Source: Apophysomyces variabilis (Eukaryota; Mucoromycota; Mucoromycetes; Mucorales; Mucoraceae). Taken from it: 64,000 nucleotides of DNA. The notes beneath the pieces were generated by a model. That model saw only the letters and a program-made list of their open reading frames with translations, was not told the DNA's origin and searched no databases. Below are positions 38,222 through 48,891 of this stretch, piece after piece. The DNA lies in NCBI GenBank assembly GCA_002749535.1, contig MZZL01000064.1, positions 186,001 through 250,000 on the forward strand, in the 5' to 3' direction. The position numbers were made by a program, and so were the translations under genes. The first letter of the stretch is position 1, and each line of letters begins with the position of its first letter.

Positions 38222-40251
38222 ATGCCTAAGCCAGACGCCAAGGACCCAGCCTGGATCTTCAGAGCGCCACCGCCCACAGAGGCCGAAAAGCTTCGAGAAC
38301 AGTTACGCAAGGCCCTAATAGACCGCGAATTCTACAAAAAAGCATTTGCCCATGAACAAAAACAAGTCGAAGCCCTTACAGCCCGTGTCAAGGAACTCGA
38401 AAGCCGCCCCTCCCAGCGCCCACACAAACCACGCCTCTCTACTCACTCGATATTTACAGAGTCGATCGCTCCCATCTCCACACAGCCTGGTCAATCCCGC
38501 GCAGTGACTACACAAATAGCACCAGTGAAACCCGCGCCACGTCCCATCCCGACCGTTTCCTCATGGCCAAAGACAATAGTCAAGCCAAAGCCCACACCAC
38601 CAGCTCAAACACCTCCCACATCTTCCAAAGAAGATGCTGCTTCTGCCCCATCACTCAGTGAACATTCGCCATCGCCACCTGCTCCCTCTCAGCGGACACC
38701 AACTCCGCCAGAACTAAAGTCTGCCACTAAGCCTGCCCTTCTTGCCAGCCAGTTTTTCCAAGCGCCGGAAAGTACTTCATCGCACTTTCAGTACGTGTAT
38801 ATACCGTGCAAAAAGCNNNNNNNNNNNNNNNNNNNNNNNNNNNNNNNNNNNNNNNNNNNNNNNNNNNNNNNNNNNNNNNNNNNNNNNNNNNNNNNNNNNN
38901 NNNNNNNNNNNNNNNNNNNNNNNNNNNNNNNNNNNNNNNNNNNNNNNNNNNNNNNNNNNNNNNNNNNNNNNNNNNNNNNNNNNNNNNNNNNNNNNNNNNN
39001 NNNNNNNNNNNNNNNNNNNNNNNNNNNNNNNNNNNNNNNNNNNNNNNNNNNNNNNNNNNNNNNNNNNNNNNNNNNNNNNNNNNNNNNNNNNNNNNNNNNN
39101 NNNNNNNNNNNNNNNNNNNNNNNNNNNNNNNNNNNNNNNNNNNNNNNNNNNNNNNNNNNNNNNNNNNNNNNNNNNNNNNNNNNNNNNNNNNNNNNNNNNN
39201 NNNNNNNNNNNNNNNNNNNNNNNNNNNNNNNNNNNNNNNNNNNNNNNNNNNNNNNNNNNNNNNNNNNNNNNNNNNNNNNNNNNNNNNNNNNNNNNNNNNN
39301 NNNCCACCGCCCACAGAGGCCGAAAAGCTTCGAGAACAGTTACGCAAGGCCCTAATAGACCGCGAATTCTACAAAAAAGCATTTGCCCATGAACAAAAAC
39401 AAGTCGAAGCCCTTACAGCCCGTGTCAAGGAACTCGAAAGCCGCCCCTCCCAGCGCCCACACAAACCACGCCTCTCTACTCACTCGATATTTACAGAGTC
39501 GATCGCTCCCATCTCCACACAGCCTGGTCAATCCCGCGCAGTGACTACACAAATAGCACCAGTGAAACCCGCGCCACGTCCCATCCCGACCGTTTCCTCA
39601 TGGCCAAAGACAATAGTCAAGCCAAAGCCCACACCACCAGCTCAAACACCTCCCACATCTTCCAAAGAAGATGCTGCTTCTGCCCCATCACTCAGTGAAC
39701 ATTCGCCATCGCCACCTGCTCCCTCTCAGCGGACACCAACTCCGCCAGAACTAAAGTCTGCCACTAAGCCTGCCCTTCTTGCCAGCCAGTTTTTCCAAGC
39801 GCCGGAAAGTACTTCATCGCACTTTCAGTACGTGTATATACCGTGCAAAAAGCGATTGCCACGTCCCCAAATCCACCAATACCTACGCACGATCGGTATC
39901 CACAGTGCTCGTGTACTTGACCTTGCTTTCCCCGCCCGCCATGTCATCGGTCTTCTCATTCACGACCGCTATCTCCCTGAACTCACAAGTAGACTACAAG
40001 AAGCCAACATCTCTAGCCTACCAAACTTTGATCCTACCGATCCTACGCACCTTAGAGATCCCGCCTACTCCTCGCTCCCTCCCAAAGATCGACAGAAGAT
40101 CGCCATCCATTGCCAGAGAAACCGTTGCCTCCGCGCCATTGCCACCCTACAAGACAACGTGAAACGCGTTGTGGCCCAGCTCTTCGTGTCTCATGGCTGG
40201 TTAACTACCACAGACATGATACATATCCTCAAGCCTGACATTTGTCCATAA
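38222..40251 (+). CDS. Repeat-associated ORF, possibly retroelement ORF1-like, interrupted by assembly gap
   Basis: ATG 38222 (MPKPDAKDPAWIFRAPPP) opens a frame that runs into the N run at 38817. After the gap the same sequence restarts at 39304 and reads through to TAA ending 40251. The N-terminal part has a coiled segment (TEAEKLREQLRKALIDREFY, HEQKQVEALTARVKELES). A Pro/Ser/Thr-rich linker follows, then a compact C-terminal domain (PRPQIHQYLRTIGIHSARVL, FPARHVIGLLIHDRYLPELT). Coiled coil, disordered linker and small folded domain is the layout of many non-LTR retroelement first proteins, and similar C-terminal phrases occur in Mucorales repeat proteins as I recall them. No reverse transcriptase follows. 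A host gene is the alternative. If the two flanks are one sequence, the protein is about 330 residues. The codon use (C-rich, few AT-ending codons) differs from neighbours. Confidence 0.4.
38267..38816 (+). repeat. 550-base direct repeat, copy 1 (left of gap)
   Basis: This stretch matches 39304-39853 base for base at a constant offset of 1037 in the parts I compared. It starts at the first base after the gap (CCACCGCCCACAGAGG) and ends at the last base before it (CCGTGCAAAAAGC). Confidence 0.9.
38817..39303. other. Assembly gap (487 Ns)
   Basis: A run of N of unrounded length. Its borders coincide exactly with the borders of a 550-base direct repeat, which points to unresolved overlapping contig ends or a true tandem duplication of period 1037. 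Confidence 0.99.
39304..39853 (+). repeat. 550-base direct repeat, copy 2 (right of gap)
   Basis: Partner of 38267-38816. The open frame continues through it to 40251, so this side carries the intact 3' end of the ORF. Confidence 0.9.
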
Positions 40252-40431
40252 CTTTCCTTCCCGTCTCCCTCCTGCTCCCTTCTACTTTAGTTCCCCAATC
40301 CCAATGCCTCTGCCTTTTTTCCCTCTTCCTCTCAGAGGTTTTTTTTTTCGCTTTATCTACGAGACCGAACCAGAGTGGACATGTTAAGAACGCAGCACTC
40401 ACGGTTATAAAATCAAACAATAAACTTTAAT
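40252..40431. other. Pyrimidine-rich spacer
   Basis: C/T-rich sequence after the stop codon, with an 11-base T run near 40330-40350 and an AATAAA-like signal near 40420 (CAATAAACTTTAATC). It could be the 3' UTR of the repeat-associated ORF. Confidence 0.35.
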
Positions 40432-41903
40432 CAATTTTTTACGCTAGTCTAAATAATTTTTGCGATCCATGCAAGGATCAAAGTTTGCGCTAAAAGGGAT
40501 ATAAATATGCGTCATTAGTAAATGGATAATGCGGGAAATATATTTTACTTACCTCAACTTAGTCATTCCGCGGACACAAAATTCATTCGAGCAGCGTAAA
40601 AGAATCTTCATGGTTAGTAAATGGAAGGATAGCTTGTCGTCGTTTTTTTTCTTACTTACCCCCGAAGGGTGATCCTATCCAAAGGTGGGGGCGGCGAGAG
40701 AGAGAGAGAGGCACGGCTTCCATGAGTGGCCGGTTTGTGTGTAACGCACTGCAGAGGACTTGAAGCGATGCAACACCTGGCGAGGACTTGGAAGCAGAAG
40801 ATAATGAATGACACTGTGCATAAACAGACAAGATTTCTTTTTCACTTACCTAGTGGAGTGCAGGGAGCTTACTCACACAACCAAGGTGGTTCGGGACAGA
40901 GGTCATGCAGGCTAAAGGTTACAGAAGAGGGATATCAGTCATTCTGTAAATATAATCAACGCGAAATACATACCGGGGATGTTTTGGATAACAGAGTCAA
41001 AGAATTGAAAAGATGTTGTCCCTTCGCTTTTAAATAGTACGGGATTACTGAAACCAAAAATCACAGTCATGGATAAGAAATCGATGGATATCTTATGGAT
41101 GACAACAATTCTCCCAAGAGTAAAGATGGACTCAGTCTGACAGAAGGTCTGGAACATAATGGAACATCTGTAGAGGAAATATACCCTCTTCGTTTGTTTC
41201 TATACGTCATTGATGATATCATATCCGTTTCGGTCAGTTATGGCATCAGAAGCTGTCAGGGCAAAGGTACCCAGTCCCGGTTTTGCTCAATTGTATTGCC
41301 TTACATTGCACTTTTATTTTCCCTGCAAGTAGTTATATTCTCCTTTTCTTCTGTTGTATCTTAAACTTTGTCTATTAGGCAATCACAAAAGATTGGATTG
41401 CCACGGAATGAACGCTTAGTATATTGTCATAGATAATGTACCCATCCATACACCAGTCAAGGTTAAGCAGTTGGTCGAAGAAAGAGGATACAAAGGTCTC
41501 TATCTTCCTCCCAAGTCTCCCTTTCTCAACCCAATAAAAGAGTTTTGGCCCAAAGTGAAAGCTGGGGTAAGAAGAGAGCCCTTACAAGTTGACGATAACC
41601 TTCAAGAGCGTATTGTTTAAGCAGCGCGAAAAGTAAAGCGCTCAGACTATCAAGGATGGATCAGACACGCAGAGAGCTTTTTCGTTAGTAGCAAAAAATA
41701 GAGAACCACTTCTTTAAATAAACTCGTCTTGCTGTGGTTTGAAACAAACTATCTCAGTGATTGTGAACATAGACACTTTTCGCAAAGAAGGATAGTCTGG
41801 CCGCAAATATTTGATCTAATCATGCAAAAGTATTCTTTGGATTCCGCAAGAACTTGATTCCCAATCCGATAGAAACGCGCAGAAAAATAGGAAAAACATA
41901 GAT
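40432..41903 (+). mobile_element. Tc1/mariner-like (DDE_3/IS630 type) transposon, decayed, copy A
   Basis: Nearly identical to 61861-63298. The 3' third encodes the C-terminal half of a DDE transposase (about 41430-41700): VIDNVPIHTPVKVKQLVEE, then LYLPPKSPFLNPIKEFWPKV, KAGVRREP, and GWIRHAESFF. The VIDN Asp and the Asn-Pro-Ile-Glu/Lys region are typical of the IS630-Tc1 superfamily. Here the third acidic position reads NPIKEFW where family members usually have NPIE.FW. A stop at about 41618-41620 and the broken upstream frames show it is not functional. The upstream half has open frames (40726-41037, 41095-41364) without clear similarity and a GA microsatellite at 40695-40711. The ends share partial inverted similarity (TTTGCGATCCA... 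against the complement of ...TTGGATTCCGCAAG). Confidence 0.8.
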
Positions 41904-42740
41904 AAACGGTATGATCTCAAAGATTGTAGCCTTTGTGATCAAAATAGTTAGAATTTGATGTTATAGCTGAATCACAATAAAACTATGAGAATGGCCGATA
42001 TCAACATTTTCCGCGTCCATACTATATTTTATTAACGGTCAAAGTCTTCGAAAGGCTTCCGAAAGGCTCAATGAGGTCAAGAATCTTCCGAAGCACAAGA
42101 AAATTTTAGCAAATATCAAGTTCACATATATGACTTTACAAAGTAAATGTCTCGCGATGTATGCAACAAGTATAAAATATCTGCCAGAATCGCTATACAA
42201 TGTTCCGGCAGGAATGACACACCGTCTCCAGGATAACGATGGGAATTATATAAAGCTAGATGAAAATAACCTTTGATGGCAAGGTGACACAGTAGCTAGT
42301 GATAGAACGTAACAGCGTCTCCAAGTCTCAGAGAATACATGGCAGAAATGAATAGAATTCATGTTGTGTACATTAGCAGGAAATCAGATCGAAAGGTTTT
42401 CGTAAACTTGGATATTGGTTATTCCATTCCCAGTTCTATCATAATCCGTGAATTAATAAAGTCCACAACCGAACGTCAAAACTACAGGCTATATATTAAA
42501 AAGAACAATGCTTTAGATAGTATTTCACTTTTCAAGACAGCAAACCCAAGTCTGTATGATGATATCTGGTGTCAAATGTATCCATATAATAAAAGGAGTT
42601 GTATTGTTACAAAGTGATCCTGTAAAGATGATATAAAACGATTCAACAATGCTAATGAGATGCTTAAAGAAAACTCTTGTATAATATTTTGTCTGGAAAC
42701 ACCAAACCACACCGTTACCCCAGCTCTTTGCCATTTTCTG
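41904..42740. other. Intergenic with two broken open segments
   Basis: Two stretches read openly on the plus strand. One, about 42041-42276, includes LNEVKNLPKHKKILANIKF and TYMTLQSKCLAMYATSIKYL. The other, 42339-42617, includes FVNLDIGYSIPSSIIIRELI and NPSLYDDIWCQMYPY. They are in different frames, 62 bases apart, and no splice pair obviously joins them. They look like fragments of a decayed gene or element. No family recognised. Confidence 0.3.
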
Positions 42741-44958
42741 TCATGAGGAGCATCCTTGGTTTTCGCGAACAGAGGAAGGGCTTGATACAGGTAGATATAA
42801 TGTACTATCCTCTTCTTCTGCCTGATCGTAAATGATGTCCCTCTGTGAAGGTACCCCATCTGCTACTCTGGTTCCATTAGCAGAAGAATGGTGAGGTAGG
42901 TCCGTTGGTGTTACAATGGTAATGGCTGTCTGGCGAGGAGGGGCTTGATCAACGATGTCCTCCGTATCAATCTTATCCGCTTGTAGATGTGATAATTGGT
43001 TGATATCGGTGTTTGTACGTAAAGATAGCCCTGTTTGCATATTCGACTTTGAGTTTTCCTTGGCAATCTGTATTTTCGGCAATCGAAGTACGGCATTTCC
43101 GGTAGAAGAAATGCTGGTACGCGTCCATGTTCGTGTTGCAAAAGTACCAATATAAAATAAGGGTATTGTTATGCCGTGAGCGATTACGGATGCAAGCACC
43201 ATAAAATAGATTATGGGGCGGACAACTTCACGTGCATGTGCATCAGGGCCATCCTCCGAAAGGTTCTCAATAGCCACTGTGTAGTAGAAGATAGCACCCA
43301 CACCGATAGGACCGAACCAGCCGGTGAAAAGGGCTTCTCGCCAATTGCGAATAGCAGGTATAAACTTGTACAGAGCTACAATAACGGGTAATCGTCGAAA
43401 CAAAAGTACCATGATGCCAAGCACGACTAACCGCCAAACACTGAGCTGCAGGGCGGCATCGGCGAAAGATGCCCACGGCTGAAAATTTTGGGGGAGGAGT
43501 GGAAGCGGTAAATTACTTGTTTTGGAATGAAAAAGAAACCAAAAAAATTCCCTTACCATAGTAGCGCCAATATACACGAATATGCTCAAGTTCAGCATCA
43601 AGTCGACGACTTCCATTAAATGAGCATCTTCTGTTTCTTGTCTAAACCAGTCGTCCCATGTGAAGGAGTTGCCAGCAATAAAGCAAGCTAAGAGGTCATC
43701 GCTGCCGATAATACCAACCGTGCCCATCAAGAAAAACTGATTGTAGAAGATTAATTTAGTTATACATGAAGAATCTTAAATTAACTTACTGCCAAGGCAA
43801 CCGCAAATACGAGGAAAGATTGCTTATCTATAATTTTTCTGCATATGCAGATTTCGGAAAATGGGCGAAACGTTAATTTTCTTTTTTAATTATCCATTAT
43901 TGTTACCTTGTTTCAGCGAATTTCAATAATTTTCTTGCAATAAAACCGACGACGAATCCGATCACAATGGATAACAATACTTGATAGGCAAGAATCCAAT
44001 AAGCCCATTTGCCAACAGCAGGACCAACGTTCATTTGAAGCAGATAAATGGCTAAAAATAAAAAGGGGTATCCAAGACCGTCATTGGCACCACTAAATGA
44101 TGCATAAATACAGTTATTTTTCTTTCGGCTCAACGGACATAGGGAAAAACGCGAAACGATATCTAACCTTTCAGCCGAAATGATGTGGCGAACATGTGGA
44201 GGTACATGCTTTTCAGCAAATTTGCCTTGAACAATCGAATTCGCCAAGACCTGCAGGTTGATGTTAATGGCATGGACGCATGACACCCTTTCGCACACAC
44301 GCCTACTTACCGGGTCCGTCGGTGTAAAGCATGAAGCAATCATCAAAGAATGAAGCTTAATAGGAAAGAAAATAAACATAAACATTCGGATTGACTTGTT
44401 CGTATTTATCATTTACACTTTTTTACTTACAAAATTAACGTTGGGTACCATAGCCCAGACGCATAGGCCACTTATAATCCACATCCATATCATGACTGGT
44501 ACTAGTAAGATAAACAAGGATAGAAACTCCTTCCGTAAATAAGCTTTGGGAAGAGCAACGCCGGCTGCCATAACCTTGATTTATTTTTGTTAATTAGAAA
44601 TCTCACACATGATGCGATAAATCGGCTTTTCATCCAGAACGTACTTGAATGGCAATTACGATTCTGCAAAACTCCCGGGTGATCGCTAATTCGTCTCCCC
44701 AATGGCTTACGTTGATGAAGTCTGCACATAATGGCCCGAATATGATACCACATAGAATGGCAACCGCTATAAGTTTGATCGTTTTGAATAGAATGCATCA
44801 GCCACAGAACCATACCATAAGAGGCAAAATTATGCCAGATGACTCTTACATGCTTCTGATATGTATAGCTTTTCCTTGATTACCAACGAGCACAGTCCAA
44901 AGAGTAGAATGAATCCTCCCAAGATAGCGAAGACAACGGATAAAGTTCCAACAGACAT
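42741..44958 (-). CDS. NHA1: Na+/H+ antiporter, Nha1/Sod2 type (CPA1 family)
   Basis: Starts at ATG 44958 (MSVGTLSVVFAILGGFILLF), opening directly into the first membrane helix, and ends at TGA 42741-42743. Conserved family sequence: SVAILCGIIFGPLCADFIN, LMIASCFTPTDPV (the TPTDPV ion-path motif), GANDGLGYPFLFLAIYLL (the ND motif), VGKWAYWILAYQVLLSIVIG, MMGTVGIIGSDDLLACFIAG and NWREALFTGWFGPIGVGAIF. About a dozen membrane helices are expected from the spacing. A cytosolic tail of about 130 residues follows ITIPLFYIG, rich in Ser, Thr and Asp. Nha1-type proteins sit in the plasma membrane and export Na+ or K+ in exchange for H+. The tail is shorter than that of Saccharomyces Nha1. About eight exons. 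Confidence 0.92.
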
Positions 44959-45846
44959 AGTAATAATGGATAAAAGTTTGTATAAATTGTTAATCTATCC
45001 TATTATCGGGATAGAAGAATTTCAATGCAGCGATTCAGACTAAGAAAAACTGACGATCTTTAAGGGATTATCGGAAGGGATATTTTAGAGAGCGAAATCA
45101 ATTTGCCTTTTTTGTATGTTCTTTATACATAACAGGAGGAAAGAGGAAAGAGAAGAAGCAGAAGAAGGGCAAAGTGGGAGAAAAAACGGAGAAACGGCAA
45201 GGATGTACGTTCGCCTTTAAAAAGTGCACTTTTTTTTAGGTCGTTGATCTGTGACGGGGTTGTGGATCCGTTGCCTTGGTATTACCATTTGTAGGTTTTT
45301 TGTACTATGCGCTAATTTTGCCGGCTCCGATTGTGGATTTAGAATATACCTTATTTAGCAAAGATGGAAGACTGGGAAAGAAGCGGATGTCAAAAGCAAA
45401 AACCATATGGTAGGCACTTTTTTATCGCACCCGATTGTCAAACACATGTCGTACAAAGGACCGTCTCTCTGTGGAGAATTCTCCTTGCTCGTCTCGTCTA
45501 CTCATTATGGAGTCACACGCCAGAATTGAACACGCATAGGCTAGACCATTTTGCCTTCGTCATGTCATATATGACTTAATGGTACCTTACACGGACATCA
45601 AGTACTTCGAGCTTGCTTCTTAGCAAAATAGGATCGATATCCCAAGAATCTCCTCGCAATGAAAAGTCTTGGAGCGACTCAAGAAACTGTTTTTCGCAGG
45701 TTCTCTTTTCGTTTCTTTTACTGTGTCACTGGAAACAACGGAAGAGGCGAGGACAAACGAAAACCAATTCTCATTAGATGCATCGACCACGTACACAACA
45801 TGGATAAGCTTAACGTAGAAAACAATCGGTTCTTCTTAACGTAATT
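44959..45846. promoter_or_regulatory. Intergenic region upstream of antiporter
   Basis: About 890 bases between the antiporter start and the 3' end of the WW-domain gene, both on the minus strand. A purine-rich block at 45130-45180 and a T run at 45230 are visible. Open frames here (45364-45579, 45659-45844) have no recognised similarity. Confidence 0.35.
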
Positions 45847-47145
45847 CTATCGATAAGTTCGACGTCGTCTTCCGATTATTCTGTTATAATCGCGTGGACT
45901 GCGTTCCATTATCGCTTCCTCCGATCGACCATGAAACAACCTCGACCCTGGGGACCTCTCCCGTGCTAATCTAGGCCATGGACGTACTTGATCTAGCCTT
46001 CCACTGCTTTCTTTCGCTAAAACAGGAGCATCTATGTCACCGTTGATGTGATGATGAGATCGTCGGTCACGCTCGCGCAATGCCCGTTCATCATGATATG
46101 GTCCCTTCTTTACAGGTGCTGCTGGTCCAACCAGAGGTATCGAACCTGGTGATGTTCGTCGGGATCGGGCATGTGTGACTGAGTACTCAGTTCGACTTGA
46201 TCGCCCCCCTTCAGTATAACGCGCTCGCTTGTTTTCTGGCCGCACCCGTTCCTCTATAGAATAACTACGACGTCTTTGTTGATCGTGGTGCGGACGGTTT
46301 GATTTACGCTCTTCCTGGAATTTGGCAGCCTCTGCCTTTCCGTTCGCGTCCGCACTCGGTTTGTCCCATACATTCTGCTCTGTCTCGGGGTTATAGTAAT
46401 ATATTTCACCTTTACTCGATAATATCCTTTGCCAAGGATGGGGTAAGTCATCATTCTCCACAACTGCTGCTGATGCTGCTGCTTTCACACCTTCTTCCTG
46501 TTTCTCCTGCGATGACGAAGTCTTCTCTGTCGATCGGACCATTTCTTCATCCTCTGAATCTCTTCCCCAATCCGGCCGCATTATTTCGTCCTCCTCTCCC
46601 TCATCTGCCTCCAAAGATATTACTGTCTCCTTTACAATAGTTTTTGCCTTCTCTTTCTTATCCAGTTGCTCTGATGCATCATCGTTCGTCGTTGCACTCG
46701 TTGCCGTATCTTCTGACCGTTTCGTTTCTCTATGACTTTCTTCTACCGAGTGCCCAAACCTTTGCCGTCCTAATGAACGATGTTCAGGTCGATAACGATC
46801 ACCGCGTCTTGGCTCTTGCCAATGAGGTCGTCGCTCTTGGGGGTAACTGGCAGAATCCAAATACTGCACTGTACGTAAAGGTAATGGACGGTTTCTAAAT
46901 ATCTTTCCAGAATCAGCGAACGCTTCTGGTCTACTTGTTAAACGATTGTCCGTTTTCGTTATGATCAAAGATGTCCCAGATGACCTGCTGATGGATCGAG
47001 CCAATGGCCGACCGCGATCGTCAATTCGCTCACGGGGATAATCAGTATAATCAGTAGAATGACGACCTGCGTGATAGCTTGTTCGTCCTAATCGTTCAAG
47101 CACACTTGGCCTTTCTCGGCGGAATATGTCTTGTCTACGGTTCAT
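45847..47145 (-). CDS. WW-domain protein with Arg/Ser-rich flanks, possibly RNA-processing linked
   Basis: One uninterrupted exon of 432 codons, ATG 47145 (MNRRQDIFRRERPSVLERLG). A single WW domain lies about residues 240-272: LPHPWQRILSSKGEIYYYNP followed by ETEQNVWDKP, with both Trp, the aromatic YYY block and the closing Pro. The rest is highly charged and low in hydrophobic residues, with many RR, RS and RD pairs (RERSPGSRLF, IIGRRRRTYR at the C-terminus) and an acidic patch (DEGEEDEIMRPDWGRDSEDEE). WW domains bind Pro-rich ligands. The Arg/Ser-rich flanks suggest nuclear RNA processing, but that is inference. I do not recognise a named orthologue. Confidence 0.8.
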   Translation of the reverse strand: MNRRQDIFRRERPSVLERLGRTSYHAGRHSTDYTDYPRERIDDRGRPLARSISRSSGTSLIITKTDNRLTSRPEAFADSGKIFRNRPLPLRTVQYLDSASYPQERRPHWQEPRRGDRYRPEHRSLGRQRFGHSVEESHRETKRSEDTATSATTNDDASEQLDKKEKAKTIVKETVISLEADEGEEDEIMRPDWGRDSEDEEMVRSTEKTSSSQEKQEEGVKAAASAAVVENDDLPHPWQRILSSKGEIYYYNPETEQNVWDKPSADANGKAEAAKFQEERKSNRPHHDQQRRRSYSIEERVRPENKRARYTEGGRSSRTEYSVTHARSRRTSPGSIPLVGPAAPVKKGPYHDERALRERDRRSHHHINGDIDAPVLAKESSGRLDQVRPWPRLARERSPGSRLFHGRSEEAIMERSPRDYNRIIGRRRRTYR

Positions 47146-48891
47146 GTGAAAGGTTTAGCTCTCTTATTTTTTCCTGTTTGCTGCGAGAGTCTTGTAGAAA
47201 ATGGATTAAACCCCCGCTATCTGCCTTTCTGGTTAAACCTTAAGTTCGTATTCTTGCAATAGAGATGTATCTCACGATATTATTGAATTGCTTCAATTCC
47301 TAGCATAATTTAAGAATATCACTATATTTTCTATTGCTTTTAAGTGCGACAGATAATATGGACAATTGTAATTATACAGCTATTGAAAAGAGAGAAATGT
47401 AAATGCATAAAACATACCACAAAACATACTCACGGTCGGATACTATACGAGGGGAAGCGCTGGGGTATCTTTACCTTCCTTAAGAAGGGCACCATTACTT
47501 GATAAAGTTGGCGTATTGGGCAGCTTGTTGTCATTGACACCTACTGTTTGCGCTTGCAGTCGGATAAAGCTCGTTTGGCGATGTCCAGGTTAAATGGATT
47601 TGGAGCTTTTGCAGCTTTTTGCGATGCAATCTGTTCCACTTATTACTTTATGTGGACAGCAAATAACATTAGGCACAAGCACAATTCCTTAACACAATGC
47701 TCAAGGTTGTAAAAAAAAAGAGCCATGCTTTTACTGTACATAGTTCAAATGCTAAGATACAAGATAAAAAGCGATAACAACATAGCATGATATTGCTACT
47801 CTATGACGATGTTCATTCAAGAAAGAAAACACTTGGGATAGAATGAAAGAGTCGATGGATTTATGTGCTGTTACTGTACTCTCGCAATTTACATTGCGTG
47901 AGGAAGAGTTTCTGGTCAGTTAAGGACGATACATAAGAAGGTGGATGATGACCTACTACAGTAGTGAGGATAGATAACGAGTGAAACGGACATAGACTTT
48001 CTATTATTGATCGACTGACTCGTTTTGCCCTTTACTTTTGGCTTATCTCGGACAGAATCTTCAATTACATAATCTATTAATAAGTTCATCAAACCAACGT
48101 ACAACAAAAGTACCTGGTTAGTCAAAGCGCATAAACATGAGAAACTTATCTAACGGCATGATTCCAGTATAGTAAGTCAATCTTACAAGTATGGAATCAA
48201 AAGGATATCGAATGACATACTGTACTCTAAACAGAAGAAACTTTCGAACTACTATAATAAATTATCATTCATTAACACGATCTTTTCCAGAAATGCTCTC
48301 AAGTTTAAACAAAAGATACGGACAAGGCATTTTTCGAGAGAAACATTGAGTGGAACAAGGTGCGACAACATCAAATTTAGTGTTATTATACAGCAATTTA
48401 ACCTCTGGACGCAATGAACCTTGATCTTATACTGAAATTATCTCTCCTGCACACACTATTCTGGTCAATGGAGCAAGAGCATCAAGGAGTTACAGCAAGT
48501 ATTCGTCTCTGAAAGGAAGGACAACATATGCCTCCGGACATTCAAGGCAACCTGAAACGTCAGACGATTTCGGAAAACAGGCGAAATCCAACAAAGCAAT
48601 AAATATATCAAAGCAGACAAAATACTGGGATGATTCTTGACTTTGTTCTTTGCAGTCTAACGGCTCAGGCAAGCAAACATTCTCCACAGGGTGAACGGTG
48701 GCCTCTTTGTGCAGGATGACATATTCCCGGACTTTTTTTTCTTTGTGCTCACGTTCATCATGGATTTGGTGCGGCGTCAGCGCCCAGCCGAGTGCTGGAT
48801 ACCCTCCGTGAATAAGCAAAAAATTTCTAACATACCCTTCCATTTACTAATCATAAATTATATCTCACCCTATTCGAATTGTGTCATTTTC
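47146..48891. other. Long divergent intergenic region
   Basis: About 1.7 kb between the WW-domain gene start and the Sog2-like start. It is AT-rich with no recognised gene. The Sog2-like frame is open from 48691, and a minus-strand frame of 117 codons at 48490-48843 is also open. Neither shows a known motif. I looked for upstream leucine-rich-repeat exons and saw none. Confidence 0.35.

Noticed and set aside
38727..39392. Several long frames crossing the N run on both strands
   Set aside because: They are open only because Ns are not stops; just the frame supported on both sides was kept.
40695..40711. GA dinucleotide repeat considered as a CRISPR-like or tandem array
   Set aside because: A simple microsatellite inside the transposon, with no spacers.
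48490..48843. 117-codon frame on the minus strand upstream of the Sog2-like gene
   Set aside because: No motif, overlaps another open frame, and no splice or family support.
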